This document shows, piece after piece, positions 8,544-17,197 of a stretch of 34,629 nucleotides of DNA. The DNA is taken from assembly GCA_016296185.1 (NCBI GenBank), contig JAEDJT010000014.1, positions 1-34,629 on the forward strand. Direction: 5' to 3'. The stretch's first letter is position 1. Each line of letters starts with the position of its first letter. A program made the translations under genes and the position numbers. The notes beneath the pieces are model-generated. The model was not told the DNA's origin. It ran no database searches and worked only from the letters and a program-made list of their open reading frames with translations. This DNA is from Bacilli bacterium (lineage in GTDB: Bacteria > Bacillota_I > Bacilli_A > RF39 > UBA660).

Positions 8544-10021
8544 TATTTTTGTACTCCATTTTGTTGTTGTTGTACGATTGTATTCTCAATTATAGAGTCG
8601 AATACTGACTCTGTTCCAGAGATGTGTAGTTTTTCCAAGATCCATCTAAATAATTGGACTGCTTGAACTCCCTGAAGAGATTGAACTACTGCTCCAAACA
8701 TTGGCATATTAATTAAACTTATTAACATATTTCCTTCTTGTTGATCTTTAGCAATATCCATATCAACTGTTAAAGACTCATCAAATATATCAGTAAATCC
8801 TTTTAGAGATACTTTTAATATTTCAAGAATGTCTGCTAATATTGGAATAATTAATTGCTGTTTGATTTTGTTGCTGAATATATTTAATATACCATTGGCA
8901 CTATCTGCTAACATCATAGCTTCAGCAGCAGTTCTAACAGAACCACTAGACTCTCCTTTAGTATAATCATTTAATCCAGCTGCTTGTTGTGATAGAGTTT
9001 GTAATTGATTTTGAATTTGAACTAATCCATTAATATCTAGTTGACCTGGAAGTAGTTGACCTAATTGAGAAGATCCAACTGGAGATAGTTTTAAATATCT
9101 TGTCCGTTTAGCTTCTTCCCAAGTATTAGTATCTAAATTCCATTGACCAGTTCTAATAGGATTTACCATCTCATCATTATAACTATAGATAAGTTTGTAT
9201 ACATCCTGTGTTAATGAACTTGATTTTAGAGCTGTGTAAATAGGAGAAAAATCATCATTTCTACTATTAATAGATACCGCTCTAAGTACAGTCAAATTCC
9301 TGTTTCTTTCAGCATAAATTACTCGTCTTTGAAATATTAAAGCTACATAATTATCAAGTTTTCCATCAACTACTAACTCTCCAACATATACTCTAATCTC
9401 TGTTGCTCGATCGTTATCTGCTGTTGATCTGTTAAATAGAACTAATCTATTATAATCTGATAAGAATGTTAGTTTATGAGCTATCTCTGGAGTAATTCTA
9501 ATTGTAAATAATCCTGGACCTGGTTGTTCAAAATCATAAATTAGTTTTGCTGATTTAACTCTATTAACTAAGATTTGTGGTTGAGGTTCCTCTGTATCTA
9601 AATTAATATCAAGAAGTATACTAGCACAACCAAATGTAATTGCATCATCAACTAATAAATCATTTTGTTCCTGAAGTGCTTCAAGATAAGATTTTAATAC
9701 TTTAGTTGGTCTTTCAATATCTACTTGATAATTATTAGAAGATAATCTAAAGCTATCACGTAAACTTAAAAGAGATTGATGTAAAAATCTGAAATATGCA
9801 TTATAAGCATACATCATGTTGATATTCTGTACAGCTCCAGACTCATCACTTTTAATTGATTTCCGGATCTCAACACCTTTTGAATATCTAGTTAACCATT
9901 CTCTTGATCCTCTAGTTCTTCTCTCAATAGCTGCTTGAATTTCTGGAAATTTTTCCCCACTTACTCTAGTTCCACTATTAATAAAGAATGGTAAACCGTC
10001 AAATTGTTTTACTTCTGTCAT
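8543..10021 (-). CDS. Portal (head-tail connector) protein (492 aa)
   Basis: Sits directly between large terminase and the capsid genes, and its ATG overlaps the terminase stop by ATGA. Length (492 aa) is close to T7 gp8 (536 aa). The helical N-terminus (about residues 25-90) leads to a mixed alpha/beta body. A long Gln/Leu-rich helix (about 325-350, including LVQIQNQLQTLSQQAAGLND) is followed by SSGSVRTAAEAMMLADSANG, matching the crown/stem helix pattern of podoviral portals, where a GxxRTAxEA-like motif is common. A 12-fold ring serving as DNA gate is expected. Confidence 0.75.
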   Translation of the reverse strand: MTEVKQFDGLPFFINSGTRVSGEKFPEIQAAIERRTRGSREWLTRYSKGVEIRKSIKSDESGAVQNINMMYAYNAYFRFLHQSLLSLRDSFRLSSNNYQVDIERPTKVLKSYLEALQEQNDLLVDDAITFGCASILLDINLDTEEPQPQILVNRVKSAKLIYDFEQPGPGLFTIRITPEIAHKLTFLSDYNRLVLFNRSTADNDRATEIRVYVGELVVDGKLDNYVALIFQRRVIYAERNRNLTVLRAVSINSRNDDFSPIYTALKSSSLTQDVYKLIYSYNDEMVNPIRTGQWNLDTNTWEEAKRTRYLKLSPVGSSQLGQLLPGQLDINGLVQIQNQLQTLSQQAAGLNDYTKGESSGSVRTAAEAMMLADSANGILNIFSNKIKQQLIIPILADILEILKVSLKGFTDIFDESLTVDMDIAKDQQEGNMLISLINMPMFGAVVQSLQGVQAVQLFRWILEKLHISGTESVFDSIIENTIVQQQQNGVQK

Positions 10022-11286
10022 ACTTGATTTCCTTTTGTATGTTCATTGTAGTACATTAAATAACTAACTGCATCAATCGCGTGAGGAGTATAGATTAAAT
10101 CTGGTTCAATATCTAATTCTTGTTTTGTTGGATTAAGACATTTTCCAGTACTTAAATCAATACGAGTATTCTCGAAAACGTAGTTAGTTTTCTTCATCTG
10201 ATCAAGATTAAATTTATATTTATGAGTTTTAATCTTTGATCTGAAGATTGATAAACGCTGTGTTACTCTTGGGTTACTTGGTAATACTCTAATCTCTAAT
10301 TTTAATCCAAGTTTAGTAGCCACATCATCCATCACTATATAATCATTGTCTAATCGTTGATTAAATGCACCAGCACTATCACCGTAGACATTTATATATT
10401 TTAAATTTGGATATTTATCTATTAGATACTCAAATACTGCTTGAGCTTGTGAAGCTGTATTAATTCTTAAGTTTAGATGTTCATCCATAAAATAGAAATT
10501 ATTATCAACTTCAATTCCTGAATACCAACACATAGGAGAATAGTTAAAGTCACAAGTTATAAAAACACTATAATTATCAGGAAGTTTTTCAAAAGGAGTC
10601 ATTTTAATTTCTATTGGATCATAATTTGATATAAGTGCATCATCTAAAGCTGGAGTTATTTTTGAATTAATAAACTTTTCTTTTTCTTCAGCCGTCATAT
10701 TTTTTGCTAGTTCATCAATATACCCATCAGGTAGATTTGTATTTTCATAAGAAGAACCTAAATAAACTGTTCCTGATTTTAAACAATAATGATTTGTTGA
10801 TCCTGGTGGATTGGTATGAGTTAATAAGAATAAAGGAGCATCTCCATTTACATATCTTAAACGACCCTGAACCTGTTTAAGTACACTATTTGAGATTTTA
10901 CTTGCTTCTTCTACGTCAATAAAATTAAATTCATATGTCAATAATTGTTTATATGATTGCCCGTGTGTTAACATAACTACTGTGCCATTATTAGTTAACC
11001 ACATTGTTTTATCTTTATTTGTATTAACAATATCAACTCCAAGTATTTTTAAGAATTTTATACATTGTGCAAATGTATTATCTTTAATCAAAGGAATTGT
11101 TGGACCTACCATACATACTTTAGAATTAGGATAACTATAAATATAACAAGCTGTTATTAAAGCACCTAAGAAAGTTTTTCCTGAACCTAATCCACCTACA
11201 TAGTTGATTATGTTGATTGATCTTTCTTTTGCATTTCTAACCTGTTCAAATACTTTTTGTTGTGTTGGTAATAAATCAATATACAT
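10018..11286 (-). CDS. terL: Terminase large subunit
   Basis: ATP-driven DNA packaging motor with nuclease. Walker A GGLGSGKT is at residues 31-38, Walker B FNFIDVEEAS near 128, and the coupling motif LFLLTHTNPP follows near 155. The C-terminal RNase H-like nuclease has acidic residues in VFITCDFNYSP (near 235), INVYGDSAGAF (near 300) and YTPHAIDAVSYL near the end. Length 422 aa is normal for the shorter terminases. It overlaps the portal gene by 4 nt and the HAD gene by 11 nt. No small terminase is recognisable beside it; candidates are the unknown small proteins elsewhere. Confidence 0.92.
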   Translation of the reverse strand: MYIDLLPTQQKVFEQVRNAKERSINIINYVGGLGSGKTFLGALITACYIYSYPNSKVCMVGPTIPLIKDNTFAQCIKFLKILGVDIVNTNKDKTMWLTNNGTVVMLTHGQSYKQLLTYEFNFIDVEEASKISNSVLKQVQGRLRYVNGDAPLFLLTHTNPPGSTNHYCLKSGTVYLGSSYENTNLPDGYIDELAKNMTAEEKEKFINSKITPALDDALISNYDPIEIKMTPFEKLPDNYSVFITCDFNYSPMCWYSGIEVDNNFYFMDEHLNLRINTASQAQAVFEYLIDKYPNLKYINVYGDSAGAFNQRLDNDYIVMDDVATKLGLKLEIRVLPSNPRVTQRLSIFRSKIKTHKYKFNLDQMKKTNYVFENTRIDLSTGKCLNPTKQELDIEPDLIYTPHAIDAVSYLMYYNEHTKGNQV

Positions 11287-11776
11287 GAGTTATTTTCTCT
11301 TTGTTGCCTTTATATTCTACTAGAAATCCTGTAAACTTATCTTGAAACATTGAATGCATAAACATTAATTCATTAAAATTATCATCATACATTATTATTT
11401 CTTCATTTGGATCAACTGCTACTAATCTATTTAAAGCTTCAGCTTTTGATATTTTTGTTAATCCCTGAGCTATACAAAAACATGGAATATCTAAATCTCT
11501 AAATACTTCTTTTATATGTAGTTTAGTTGAAAATGATTTATGTCTAGCAGTTATAACACATTGACGAGCGTTAAATTGTTCTTTATAGATTTTGGCTCTG
11601 TTGTAGATCTCAGAATTTATTTTTAATAAATCAAATTTCATTTCCAAGATGTGTATAAAAGGATAAATATTATAATATAATTTCTTTAAGAATTTATTTT
11701 TTGGAATAAATTTATCCATAAAATCTGCTATTGGACAAAATAAAGAAGTTCTATCTAAATCATAAATAATCAGCAT
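11276..11776 (-). CDS. HAD-superfamily phosphatase-like protein (166 aa)
   Basis: All four HAD motifs can be placed: motif I YDLDRT with nucleophile Asp6 and acid Asp8, motif II CVITARHKS (Thr near residue 99), a motif III Lys in SKAEALNRL, and motif IV IIMYDDNFNE. HAD enzymes remove phosphate via an aspartyl-phosphate. In phages related proteins act as nucleotide 5'-phosphatases or as polynucleotide 3'-phosphatases. The gene overlaps terL by 11 nt and abuts the papain-fold gene (TAATG), so it is expressed with packaging genes. Substrate cannot be told from sequence; end processing and nucleotide salvage are both possible. Confidence 0.7.
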   Translation of the reverse strand: MLIIYDLDRTSLFCPIADFMDKFIPKNKFLKKLYYNIYPFIHILEMKFDLLKINSEIYNRAKIYKEQFNARQCVITARHKSFSTKLHIKEVFRDLDIPCFCIAQGLTKISKAEALNRLVAVDPNEEIIMYDDNFNELMFMHSMFQDKFTGFLVEYKGNKEKITHVY

Positions 11777-12372
11777 TACTGTAATAATCCTTTACTTTCT
11801 CTAAAATTAAATCCAGCATCCATCATTGCTAGAAATAAATCAAGAGGTGTTACCGCATTTGAGTCTATTCCTTTAAACTTTTCAGTTACTAATCTTAGAG
11901 CTCTATTATTATCAAATATTGGTTCTTTAAAAGCATCTAACACTAATCCAGAACAGATGTATTCTTCTTTAGGTTTACCAGTATCTTTACGTAAATGACC
12001 TTTAGCTAAAAACTTAAATATTGATTTATAAGAATAATGATAGTTAGAAGCTTTTGCTACGTATTTAAGTGCTAAATATGGATCACAGTTCTCAGAGATA
12101 GTAGTTCTCATAACAATTGATTTAGAAGAATGAATATCAACATCCTCTCTCTCTAATATTCTTGTTCCTTTTTCAAATATTTTTGAACCAGTATCATCTT
12201 GTTTATAAGTTGAGCTTTCAAATATAATAGAGTTATCAAGAATTAATAGTACATGACTTGGAATAAAGTTTCCTGTTTGTTCTTCATGACAAATAACTTT
12301 ACTAACCTTAGAGATAATTTTTGATAAGTTCGTTGTACCTTTACAAAAAACAACTTCTAATTTATGTTTCAT
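11776..12372 (-). CDS. Permuted papain-fold (YiiX/NlpC-P60-like) hydrolase (198 aa)
   Basis: The catalytic order is circularly permuted: His40 in IPSHVLLIL comes first, an acidic Glu52 follows in FESS, and the probable nucleophile Cys141 lies in EEYICSGLVLDAF near the C-terminus. This His-then-Cys layout is typical of the YiiX/LRAT-like branch of the NlpC/P60 superfamily, many members of which cleave peptidoglycan peptides or acyl groups. Placed between nucleotide-metabolism and terminase genes, it could be a virion-borne wall peptidase for DNA entry. There is no signal peptide. The motif is clear, the substrate is not. Confidence 0.6.
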   Translation of the reverse strand: MKHKLEVVFCKGTTNLSKIISKVSKVICHEEQTGNFIPSHVLLILDNSIIFESSTYKQDDTGSKIFEKGTRILEREDVDIHSSKSIVMRTTISENCDPYLALKYVAKASNYHYSYKSIFKFLAKGHLRKDTGKPKEEYICSGLVLDAFKEPIFDNNRALRLVTEKFKGIDSNAVTPLDLFLAMMDAGFNFRESKGLLQ

Positions 12373-12928
12373 CTTTTCTCCTTTTTATGATTAGTTCTAT
12401 CATTCTTAAGTTACAATCTGCGTGAATACTATGTGGTAATTTACTTTCTTCATCTATCTCTGATACATAAAAGTGTTTATATAGATGTCTGAATAATGCT
12501 AGTACTAGTTGATATGGATTTATATTTAAGAATGACCATGGTTTATATTTATTAACTCCAAATTCATAGACTTGTAACATTTTATCAGGATGTTCAAATT
12601 CAAAGATATATTCTTCGCCTTCAATAAATTTAACTACATTATCTATAGTATTTAGTATATTTATATCAATTTGATTAAAGGTTGATTTACCTATTAGTTC
12701 TTTATAGTAGTCCGGTATTAGTTGTTCAAGTTGATCAAGAGTTAGATGTATTAATAAGTAACCTAATGGATTTTTACCTGTACTTTCTTTTCCTGGAACA
12801 TCTTCAAATATAGATTTTAAATCTAACTTTGGTACTATTTGAAATTGAATGAGAATATTCTGTATATAACAATATTGTTCCCGAGTATTCATTTTTTCTA
12901 ACTTATTGTAAAGATATGTTAAACTCAT
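12362..12928 (-). CDS. dATP/dGTP diphosphohydrolase-like (MazG-type all-alpha) protein (188 aa)
   Basis: The C-terminal half (about residues 120-180) shows the pattern of the phage dATP/dGTP diphosphohydrolase N-domain family (formerly DUF5664): FGVNKYKPWSF, then LVLALFRHLYKHF, then the acidic/His block IDEESKLPHSIHADCN and a last helix. Such enzymes turn dNTPs into dNMP plus pyrophosphate. The S-2L/phiVC8-type MazZ proteins belong to this group and help to make 2-aminoadenine DNA. Here it lies 69 nt downstream of DNA polymerase, but no purZ or datZ is seen. The N-terminal 110 residues are unassigned. Confidence 0.6.
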   Translation of the reverse strand: MSLTYLYNKLEKMNTREQYCYIQNILIQFQIVPKLDLKSIFEDVPGKESTGKNPLGYLLIHLTLDQLEQLIPDYYKELIGKSTFNQIDINILNTIDNVVKFIEGEEYIFEFEHPDKMLQVYEFGVNKYKPWSFLNINPYQLVLALFRHLYKHFYVSEIDEESKLPHSIHADCNLRMIELIIKRRKDET

Positions 12929-12997
12929 TTTTCTAATACTCCTTTAAATCTGATAGTGGTAATAATTCAATTAATATAAATAATAAAAAGATTAAAC

Positions 12998-14839
12998 TTA
13001 GTGACATTCTGCCCAGTTATCTCCTATTTTAATATCTACTTGTAATCGACATTTTAATTTTAATTTCTCATTTGTTCTATCAACTGCTCTTTGTACACAT
13101 TCCTTATAAGCTTCAATTTGATCTGGTATTACTTCAGCTTGGACTTCATCATGAACATTTAATTTAATATTATAGTCTTTACCCCAAATCATTTCTGCTA
13201 TATTTAATTCATCTACTAAATAAACTAAACATTGTTTCATTACTACTGCTCCAGTAGATTGAAGAAATAAGTTTAATAAACTATAATCGGAACGTGCATG
13301 TAATTCTCGTTTGTCTAATCCTGTTATTGTTCCTTTGGATCTATATTGAGATTTTAAATTTTCTTGTAATCTCTCTAATCCTGGTAGTGCTTCCATAAAT
13401 TTCTTTATAGCTTTATCAACATCTTTTGTTGTAAATATTTTACCAGTACCAGCAGATAATCCTTCAGCTAATGTCTTTTTACCAGCTCCATATAAATAAG
13501 CATATTCAAAAGTTTTAGCTTGTTTTCTTGTTTCAAATCCAAGAGTGTTCTGAGTCCAAGTATGTATATCTCCTTCTTCAATTTCTTTTGTAAAGTCTGG
13601 ATCATTAATATAATGAGCTAAACACATATATTCAAGAGCTTTAGCATCAAATCCAACCTGTTTAAATCCTGGATTTGCTTTGAACAATGATCGAACTTCA
13701 ACTGCATATTTACCTTTTATTCCTAATATTGGTCCAGAGTCATTAGTTCTAACTCCCGGCATTGTAGATAAATTAGGATTTGTATGAGAGCATCTACCTG
13801 ATACTGTACCATCAACATACAACTTTCCATGAATTATACTATCCTTATCTAATAAATTGTAAACACTTGTATCTCCAGAGTAAATCATCTTTTTAATTTT
13901 TGTTGCTGTTTTGTAAAGTAATAAATCTTTTACTTCTGGATATTTATCTTCTATACTTGCTAGAACTTCATCATCTAAACAAGCTGTTGGATCCTCTTTT
14001 CCTTTTCTTCTTTTTAATGGTGGATCATAATTGTATTTATCTTTTAAGTATCTCATCCAATGTTGAGTTGAATTTAGATTAAAGGGTGTTATGATTTCTC
14101 TACATTCAATATCACCCTGTTTTATATTTTTATTTTTATTTGATCTCGAGAATGTGTGAAAAGAGTAATCATAAAATGTTGGTAAATGTTGTACTAATTC
14201 TTTAGCTGCATTTTCCTCGTCTAATGTAATCTGATTGACTAATTGAAGAAGTTTTGGCTTATCAATTAAATGACCTGTAATAATCTGTTTTGATATTATT
14301 TGAGCAAATTTTCTATCAAGTTCTAATGTATATGGATCAATATTATCAATATTACATTGCCATAAAACTAATTCAGTAACCCGTACATCCTGTTTACAAT
14401 AAGCACCCATTTCATCAGTATACTTATCCCAAACATTATTTTTTATTTTCTTTCGTTCTTTCCATTCTTCTTCAGTATACTCTTTTCCTGTCATTGGATT
14501 AAATTTTTCAAAACCTAATCTATTTCCCCAAGCTTCTAATGAATGTTGATTGCTTGGATATTCAGGAAAACATATCATAGATAGATTAAGAGTGTCAATA
14601 ACATTATCTGTTAGCTTTATATTTGGATATAGTTTTTGTATTACTGGAATATCATATTGTATTATATTATGACCAATTAATTCATCAGCAGATTGAAGTA
14701 TATTGAGAGCATCACTAATATGATTAGGACCAAAAAGTTGAACATCTTTATCTCCTATTACCTTTAAAGCTATACAATGTATTCTATCTACATCTTGATA
14801 AAATCCATTTGTTTCTATATCAAATATAATCTGTTTCAT
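12998..14839 (-). CDS. Family A DNA polymerase with 3'-5' exonuclease
   Basis: Replicative polymerase of T7 type. The exonuclease domain has Exo I FDIETNG (Asp7, Glu9), Exo II IGHNIIQYD and Exo III YCKQDVRVTE. The polymerase domain has the SGRCSHTNPNLSTMPG block, motif A QVGFDAKALEYMCLAHY, the O-helix TRKQAKTFEYAYLYGAG with the Arg/Lys/Tyr that bind dNTP, and motif C LNVHDEVQAE. At 613 aa it is about 90 residues shorter than T7 gp5, and the thumb region leaves no obvious room for the thioredoxin-binding loop, so processivity probably does not depend on thioredoxin. It ends the replication cassette. Confidence 0.93.
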   Translation of the reverse strand: MKQIIFDIETNGFYQDVDRIHCIALKVIGDKDVQLFGPNHISDALNILQSADELIGHNIIQYDIPVIQKLYPNIKLTDNVIDTLNLSMICFPEYPSNQHSLEAWGNRLGFEKFNPMTGKEYTEEEWKERKKIKNNVWDKYTDEMGAYCKQDVRVTELVLWQCNIDNIDPYTLELDRKFAQIISKQIITGHLIDKPKLLQLVNQITLDEENAAKELVQHLPTFYDYSFHTFSRSNKNKNIKQGDIECREIITPFNLNSTQHWMRYLKDKYNYDPPLKRRKGKEDPTACLDDEVLASIEDKYPEVKDLLLYKTATKIKKMIYSGDTSVYNLLDKDSIIHGKLYVDGTVSGRCSHTNPNLSTMPGVRTNDSGPILGIKGKYAVEVRSLFKANPGFKQVGFDAKALEYMCLAHYINDPDFTKEIEEGDIHTWTQNTLGFETRKQAKTFEYAYLYGAGKKTLAEGLSAGTGKIFTTKDVDKAIKKFMEALPGLERLQENLKSQYRSKGTITGLDKRELHARSDYSLLNLFLQSTGAVVMKQCLVYLVDELNIAEMIWGKDYNIKLNVHDEVQAEVIPDQIEAYKECVQRAVDRTNEKLKLKCRLQVDIKIGDNWAECH

Positions 14840-14841
14840 AG

Positions 14842-15054
14842 TTATCTACTTAGTTTAGTTATTACACAATCTTTTTTAATTATTACTCTTAGTAATTTTA
14901 ATTCAGGTCTTGAATTCCATCCAAAGAATTCTCTTAAATTCCATAGTTCTTCTTTTGAAATTTCTCGACTATCAATTATCCTTAAACCACCAGTTAAAAA
15001 TAATAATGTATTTCTTTGATCATCAGTTAAATAATGTATATTTTCAAATATCAT
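14842..15054 (-). CDS. Small protein upstream of DNA polymerase (70 aa), unknown
   Basis: Well-formed small gene with GAGG seven nt before its ATG, ending two nt before the polymerase start, so it is probably translationally coupled to it. The protein is charged and probably mixed alpha/beta (TDDQRNTLLFL, REISKEELWNLREFFGW, LLRVIIKK). No known motif was seen. Location makes a replication accessory role possible, but this is only context. Confidence 0.6.
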   Translation of the reverse strand: MIFENIHYLTDDQRNTLLFLTGGLRIIDSREISKEELWNLREFFGWNSRPELKLLRVIIKKDCVITKLSR

Positions 15055-15063
15055 AGTAGAACC

Positions 15064-15447
15064 TCATACTTTATAAATCTTTGATATAGTTTTCATTATA
15101 TCTAAAATTGGAGCAACAACTTCATCTTCCCAAACTGGATAATCATTTTCATGTTCAATAAAAGTATTAAATAGTTCTCGTTTATATATTACAAGATGTA
15201 TTAAAGCATCAAGAATATTTTCACAGGGAATATATGAATTAGCTTCAATCTTTAAATCTAATTTACTTTTCTTTATTATTCTAAGTCCTTTACCTAATGG
15301 TATTACATTTCCTTTGTTAACTAGAATTAAACCTAGATAAGCTATTATCTCAGACACTTTTAGATGATTTATAATTGGTAGTCGCTTCAATCTAAATAGT
15401 AATTGAGAATTAGTTATATTTAGCTTTTGCTTCTTCTGATGTGACAT
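15064..15447 (-). CDS. Unknown replication-cassette protein (127 aa)
   Basis: I place the start at ATG 15447 (MSHQKKQK), which has GAGG eight nt upstream, rather than at 15462. The first 38 nt overlap the previous gene. The protein has a basic N-terminus (LLFRLKRLPI), a central hydrophobic helix (SEIIAYLGLILV) and a helical acidic C-terminus. A basic head with helices would suit DNA binding, but no helix-turn-helix can be called safely. Function not recognised. Confidence 0.6.
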   Translation of the reverse strand: MSHQKKQKLNITNSQLLFRLKRLPIINHLKVSEIIAYLGLILVNKGNVIPLGKGLRIIKKSKLDLKIEANSYIPCENILDALIHLVIYKRELFNTFIEHENDYPVWEDEVVAPILDIMKTISKIYKV

Positions 15448-15769
15448 TGGACCATTCCTCATATAAATCTAAAAATTGTGTTGATATATTATTTTTGAAT
15501 TTAGTTAGTTTTAATATGTCTCGCTCTGTGTTGATATAATGTTGTAGTCTATTTATAAATTGTTGAAATCTTGCAGGTGGTACAATTGTTTGACAAGCTT
15601 TATACACGTCCTCTGGTACTCTTAATATTCCAATATGTCTAAATTTAATTGGTTCTGAAAGCTTTAATATTTTCTCATATTCTTCTATAAACTTTTCTGG
15701 ATCTGGACAATCAGCTTTACGTAGATAAATATTTAATTCAAATCTATAATCATCAAGAGATTTTTTCAT
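15410..15769 (-). CDS. Unknown replication-cassette protein (119 aa)
   Basis: Mostly helical, charged protein without cysteines beyond two and without membrane segments. It carries the sequence CQTIVPPARFQQFINRLQ in the middle. The gene lies between the zinc-finger-like gene and the next unknown, overlapping the latter by 38 nt. The start has AAAGGA about nine nt upstream. No family recognised; a small-terminase or helicase-loader role cannot be excluded but has no direct support. Confidence 0.6.
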   Translation of the reverse strand: MKKSLDDYRFELNIYLRKADCPDPEKFIEEYEKILKLSEPIKFRHIGILRVPEDVYKACQTIVPPARFQQFINRLQHYINTERDILKLTKFKNNISTQFLDLYEEWSNVTSEEAKAKYN

Positions 15770-15791
15770 ACTTTAATTATCCTTTGTTTTA

Positions 15792-16115
15792 TTAATTATC
15801 ATACACTGACTCTAATGTTAATCCACCAAACATAGGCATTTGTGATCTCATTTGTTTCTCCGCTTCAATTCGTCCTAATAAATCTTCAACAGTAATTTCT
15901 ATGTCTTTAAGTTCTGAGTCAGTGGATTTTATAACCCTGTATCCTTTTTTGTAACGTTTATCTGCCTTTAATCCTAAAAAATAATAATATTTACCGTTAT
16001 GTACTTGACACATGTTGCAAGTACCACACCAATCTAAACCGTCATCATCATTCAAACAATTTTTACAGCATATTGTCATGTTTTTGGATATATCAACTTT
16101 TGTTCTATCTGTCAT
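15792..16115 (-). CDS. Small cysteine-rich zinc-finger-like protein (107 aa)
   Basis: Six cysteines in the first 37 residues (CCKNC at 16-20, then CGTCNMC about 30-36) form two CxxC-type knuckles likely to bind zinc. A charged region with a short helix and a Met/Gly-rich tail follow. Its stop-to-start junction with the helicase gene overlaps by one nt (TAATG-type), so the two are co-translated. Zinc-binding partners of phage helicases and primases are common, but no specific family was recognised. Confidence 0.65.
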   Translation of the reverse strand: MTDRTKVDISKNMTICCKNCLNDDDGLDWCGTCNMCQVHNGKYYYFLGLKADKRYKKGYRVIKSTDSELKDIEITVEDLLGRIEAEKQMRSQMPMFGGLTLESVYDN

Positions 16116-16903
16116 TATCGTACCTCCGAAAATCTTAAATCTGGATTAATTTTATAAACCTTTTTTGGATCAACTTGACAATCTTTATTCTTTGTATTTG
16201 ATATTTGAACAAGTCCTGTATCTGGATCTCGAAGTAGTTGAACCACAAAATCACTCGACTCAAAGATAGCATTAGAACCTTTTGGCATTAATATTGTATT
16301 TTCATCAACTTTACCATTCGAGTTAAACTGAGCTTTAGATACCTGAGAACATATAACTCCTGTCTTATCTAAACCTGATAAAGTAAAAGATTTGATTGCT
16401 CCTGTTAAAGTTGTTAGTCTTGAATATTCATCTGGACAAGATTTCCACGGAGTATTCTGTATATAATCTAAGCAAATAAGATCATATTTATTTGGAAGTT
16501 CTGTATCAGATAGTAGTTCTTCAAGATTTTCTCTAAATACATTTCGATAATCAACGCTATCATCTAGTTGATTAACTAATTTAGTTAGAACTTCTTGACA
16601 TAGTGGACTATTTAACTGCTTTATCACAGTAGCATCATCACCTCTAATACCTAATTCATGCTTTAAAATTCTTATTGTATATTGATAAATTGACATTTCA
16701 GATGATAGAAGCAATATTCTTTTTTGTTCAGACATAGCTTTTAACATAACATGCATAGTCATAAGAGATTTACCAGCACCAGGAGATCCAAGTAATAAAT
16801 TCAATCTACCAAGTTGAAAGTTAAATCCATAAACTGGCATAAGATGAATAGTTTGTTCACCCGATTTAATTTTATCAACTGCCTTTTTAAATTGATTATC
16901 CAT
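16115..16903 (-). CDS. RecA/DnaB-core replicative helicase (262 aa)
   Basis: Single RecA-like motor domain. Walker A GSPGAGKS is at residues 39-46, Walker B YDLICLDYIQ near 140, a sensor-like GVICSQVSKA near 185, and SSDFVVQLLRDPD near 215 in the position of the DnaB arginine finger/motif IV. At 262 aa it has only the C-terminal motor domain of DnaB or T7 gp4 and no N-terminal primase or collar domain; priming is done by a separate prim-pol. It probably unwinds the fork as a hexameric ring. Flanked tightly by accessory genes. Confidence 0.85.
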   Translation of the reverse strand: MDNQFKKAVDKIKSGEQTIHLMPVYGFNFQLGRLNLLLGSPGAGKSLMTMHVMLKAMSEQKRILLLSSEMSIYQYTIRILKHELGIRGDDATVIKQLNSPLCQEVLTKLVNQLDDSVDYRNVFRENLEELLSDTELPNKYDLICLDYIQNTPWKSCPDEYSRLTTLTGAIKSFTLSGLDKTGVICSQVSKAQFNSNGKVDENTILMPKGSNAIFESSDFVVQLLRDPDTGLVQISNTKNKDCQVDPKKVYKINPDLRFSEVR

Positions 16904-16908
16904 CTTAT

Positions 16909-17196
16909 TTAATCTCCAGTTATTATCATATTAGCGAATGCAAGTATACAAGAAATTGCTCCTGTAGTATCTGATGTATAATTCTCTGTTAATTCTTCCA
17001 TTGATATATCTTTGTCAGGATGTATTAATGTATCTATTAAAGGAAGTCCAATACTATATCTAAATTCATCAGCTAGTTTACATAATTGTTCAATTGATAT
17101 ATCAGGAATAGGATCAATGATATATAATATTCTTTGTGTAGTATCTAGTTGAAATTCAACATTGTGATCATTTTTAAGTCTTATTGTAAAAATCAT
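16909..17196 (-). CDS. Unknown protein between helicase and primase (95 aa)
   Basis: Acidic, compact alpha/beta protein. It opens with a beta-hairpin-like segment (IFTIRLKNDHNVEFQLD), then has helices and a small-residue hydrophobic end (GAISCILAFANMIITGD). It lies one nt from the primase stop and five nt from the helicase start, so it belongs to the replication operon. No motif was recognised. Confidence 0.6.
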   Translation of the reverse strand: MIFTIRLKNDHNVEFQLDTTQRILYIIDPIPDISIEQLCKLADEFRYSIGLPLIDTLIHPDKDISMEELTENYTSDTTGAISCILAFANMIITGD

Positions 17197-17197
17197 A

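Noticed and set aside
12362..14839. Full 2-aminoadenine (Z-genome) pathway
   Set aside because: No adenylosuccinate-synthetase-like PurZ or HD-type DatZ was seen anywhere in the window; only the MazZ-type candidate and a polymerase are present.
13900..15019. Plus-strand open frames within the polymerase region (13900-14082, 14777-15019)
   Set aside because: They lie antisense to strongly supported genes, lack recognisable products and ribosome sites, and are Leu/Ser-rich as expected from AT-rich antisense reading.
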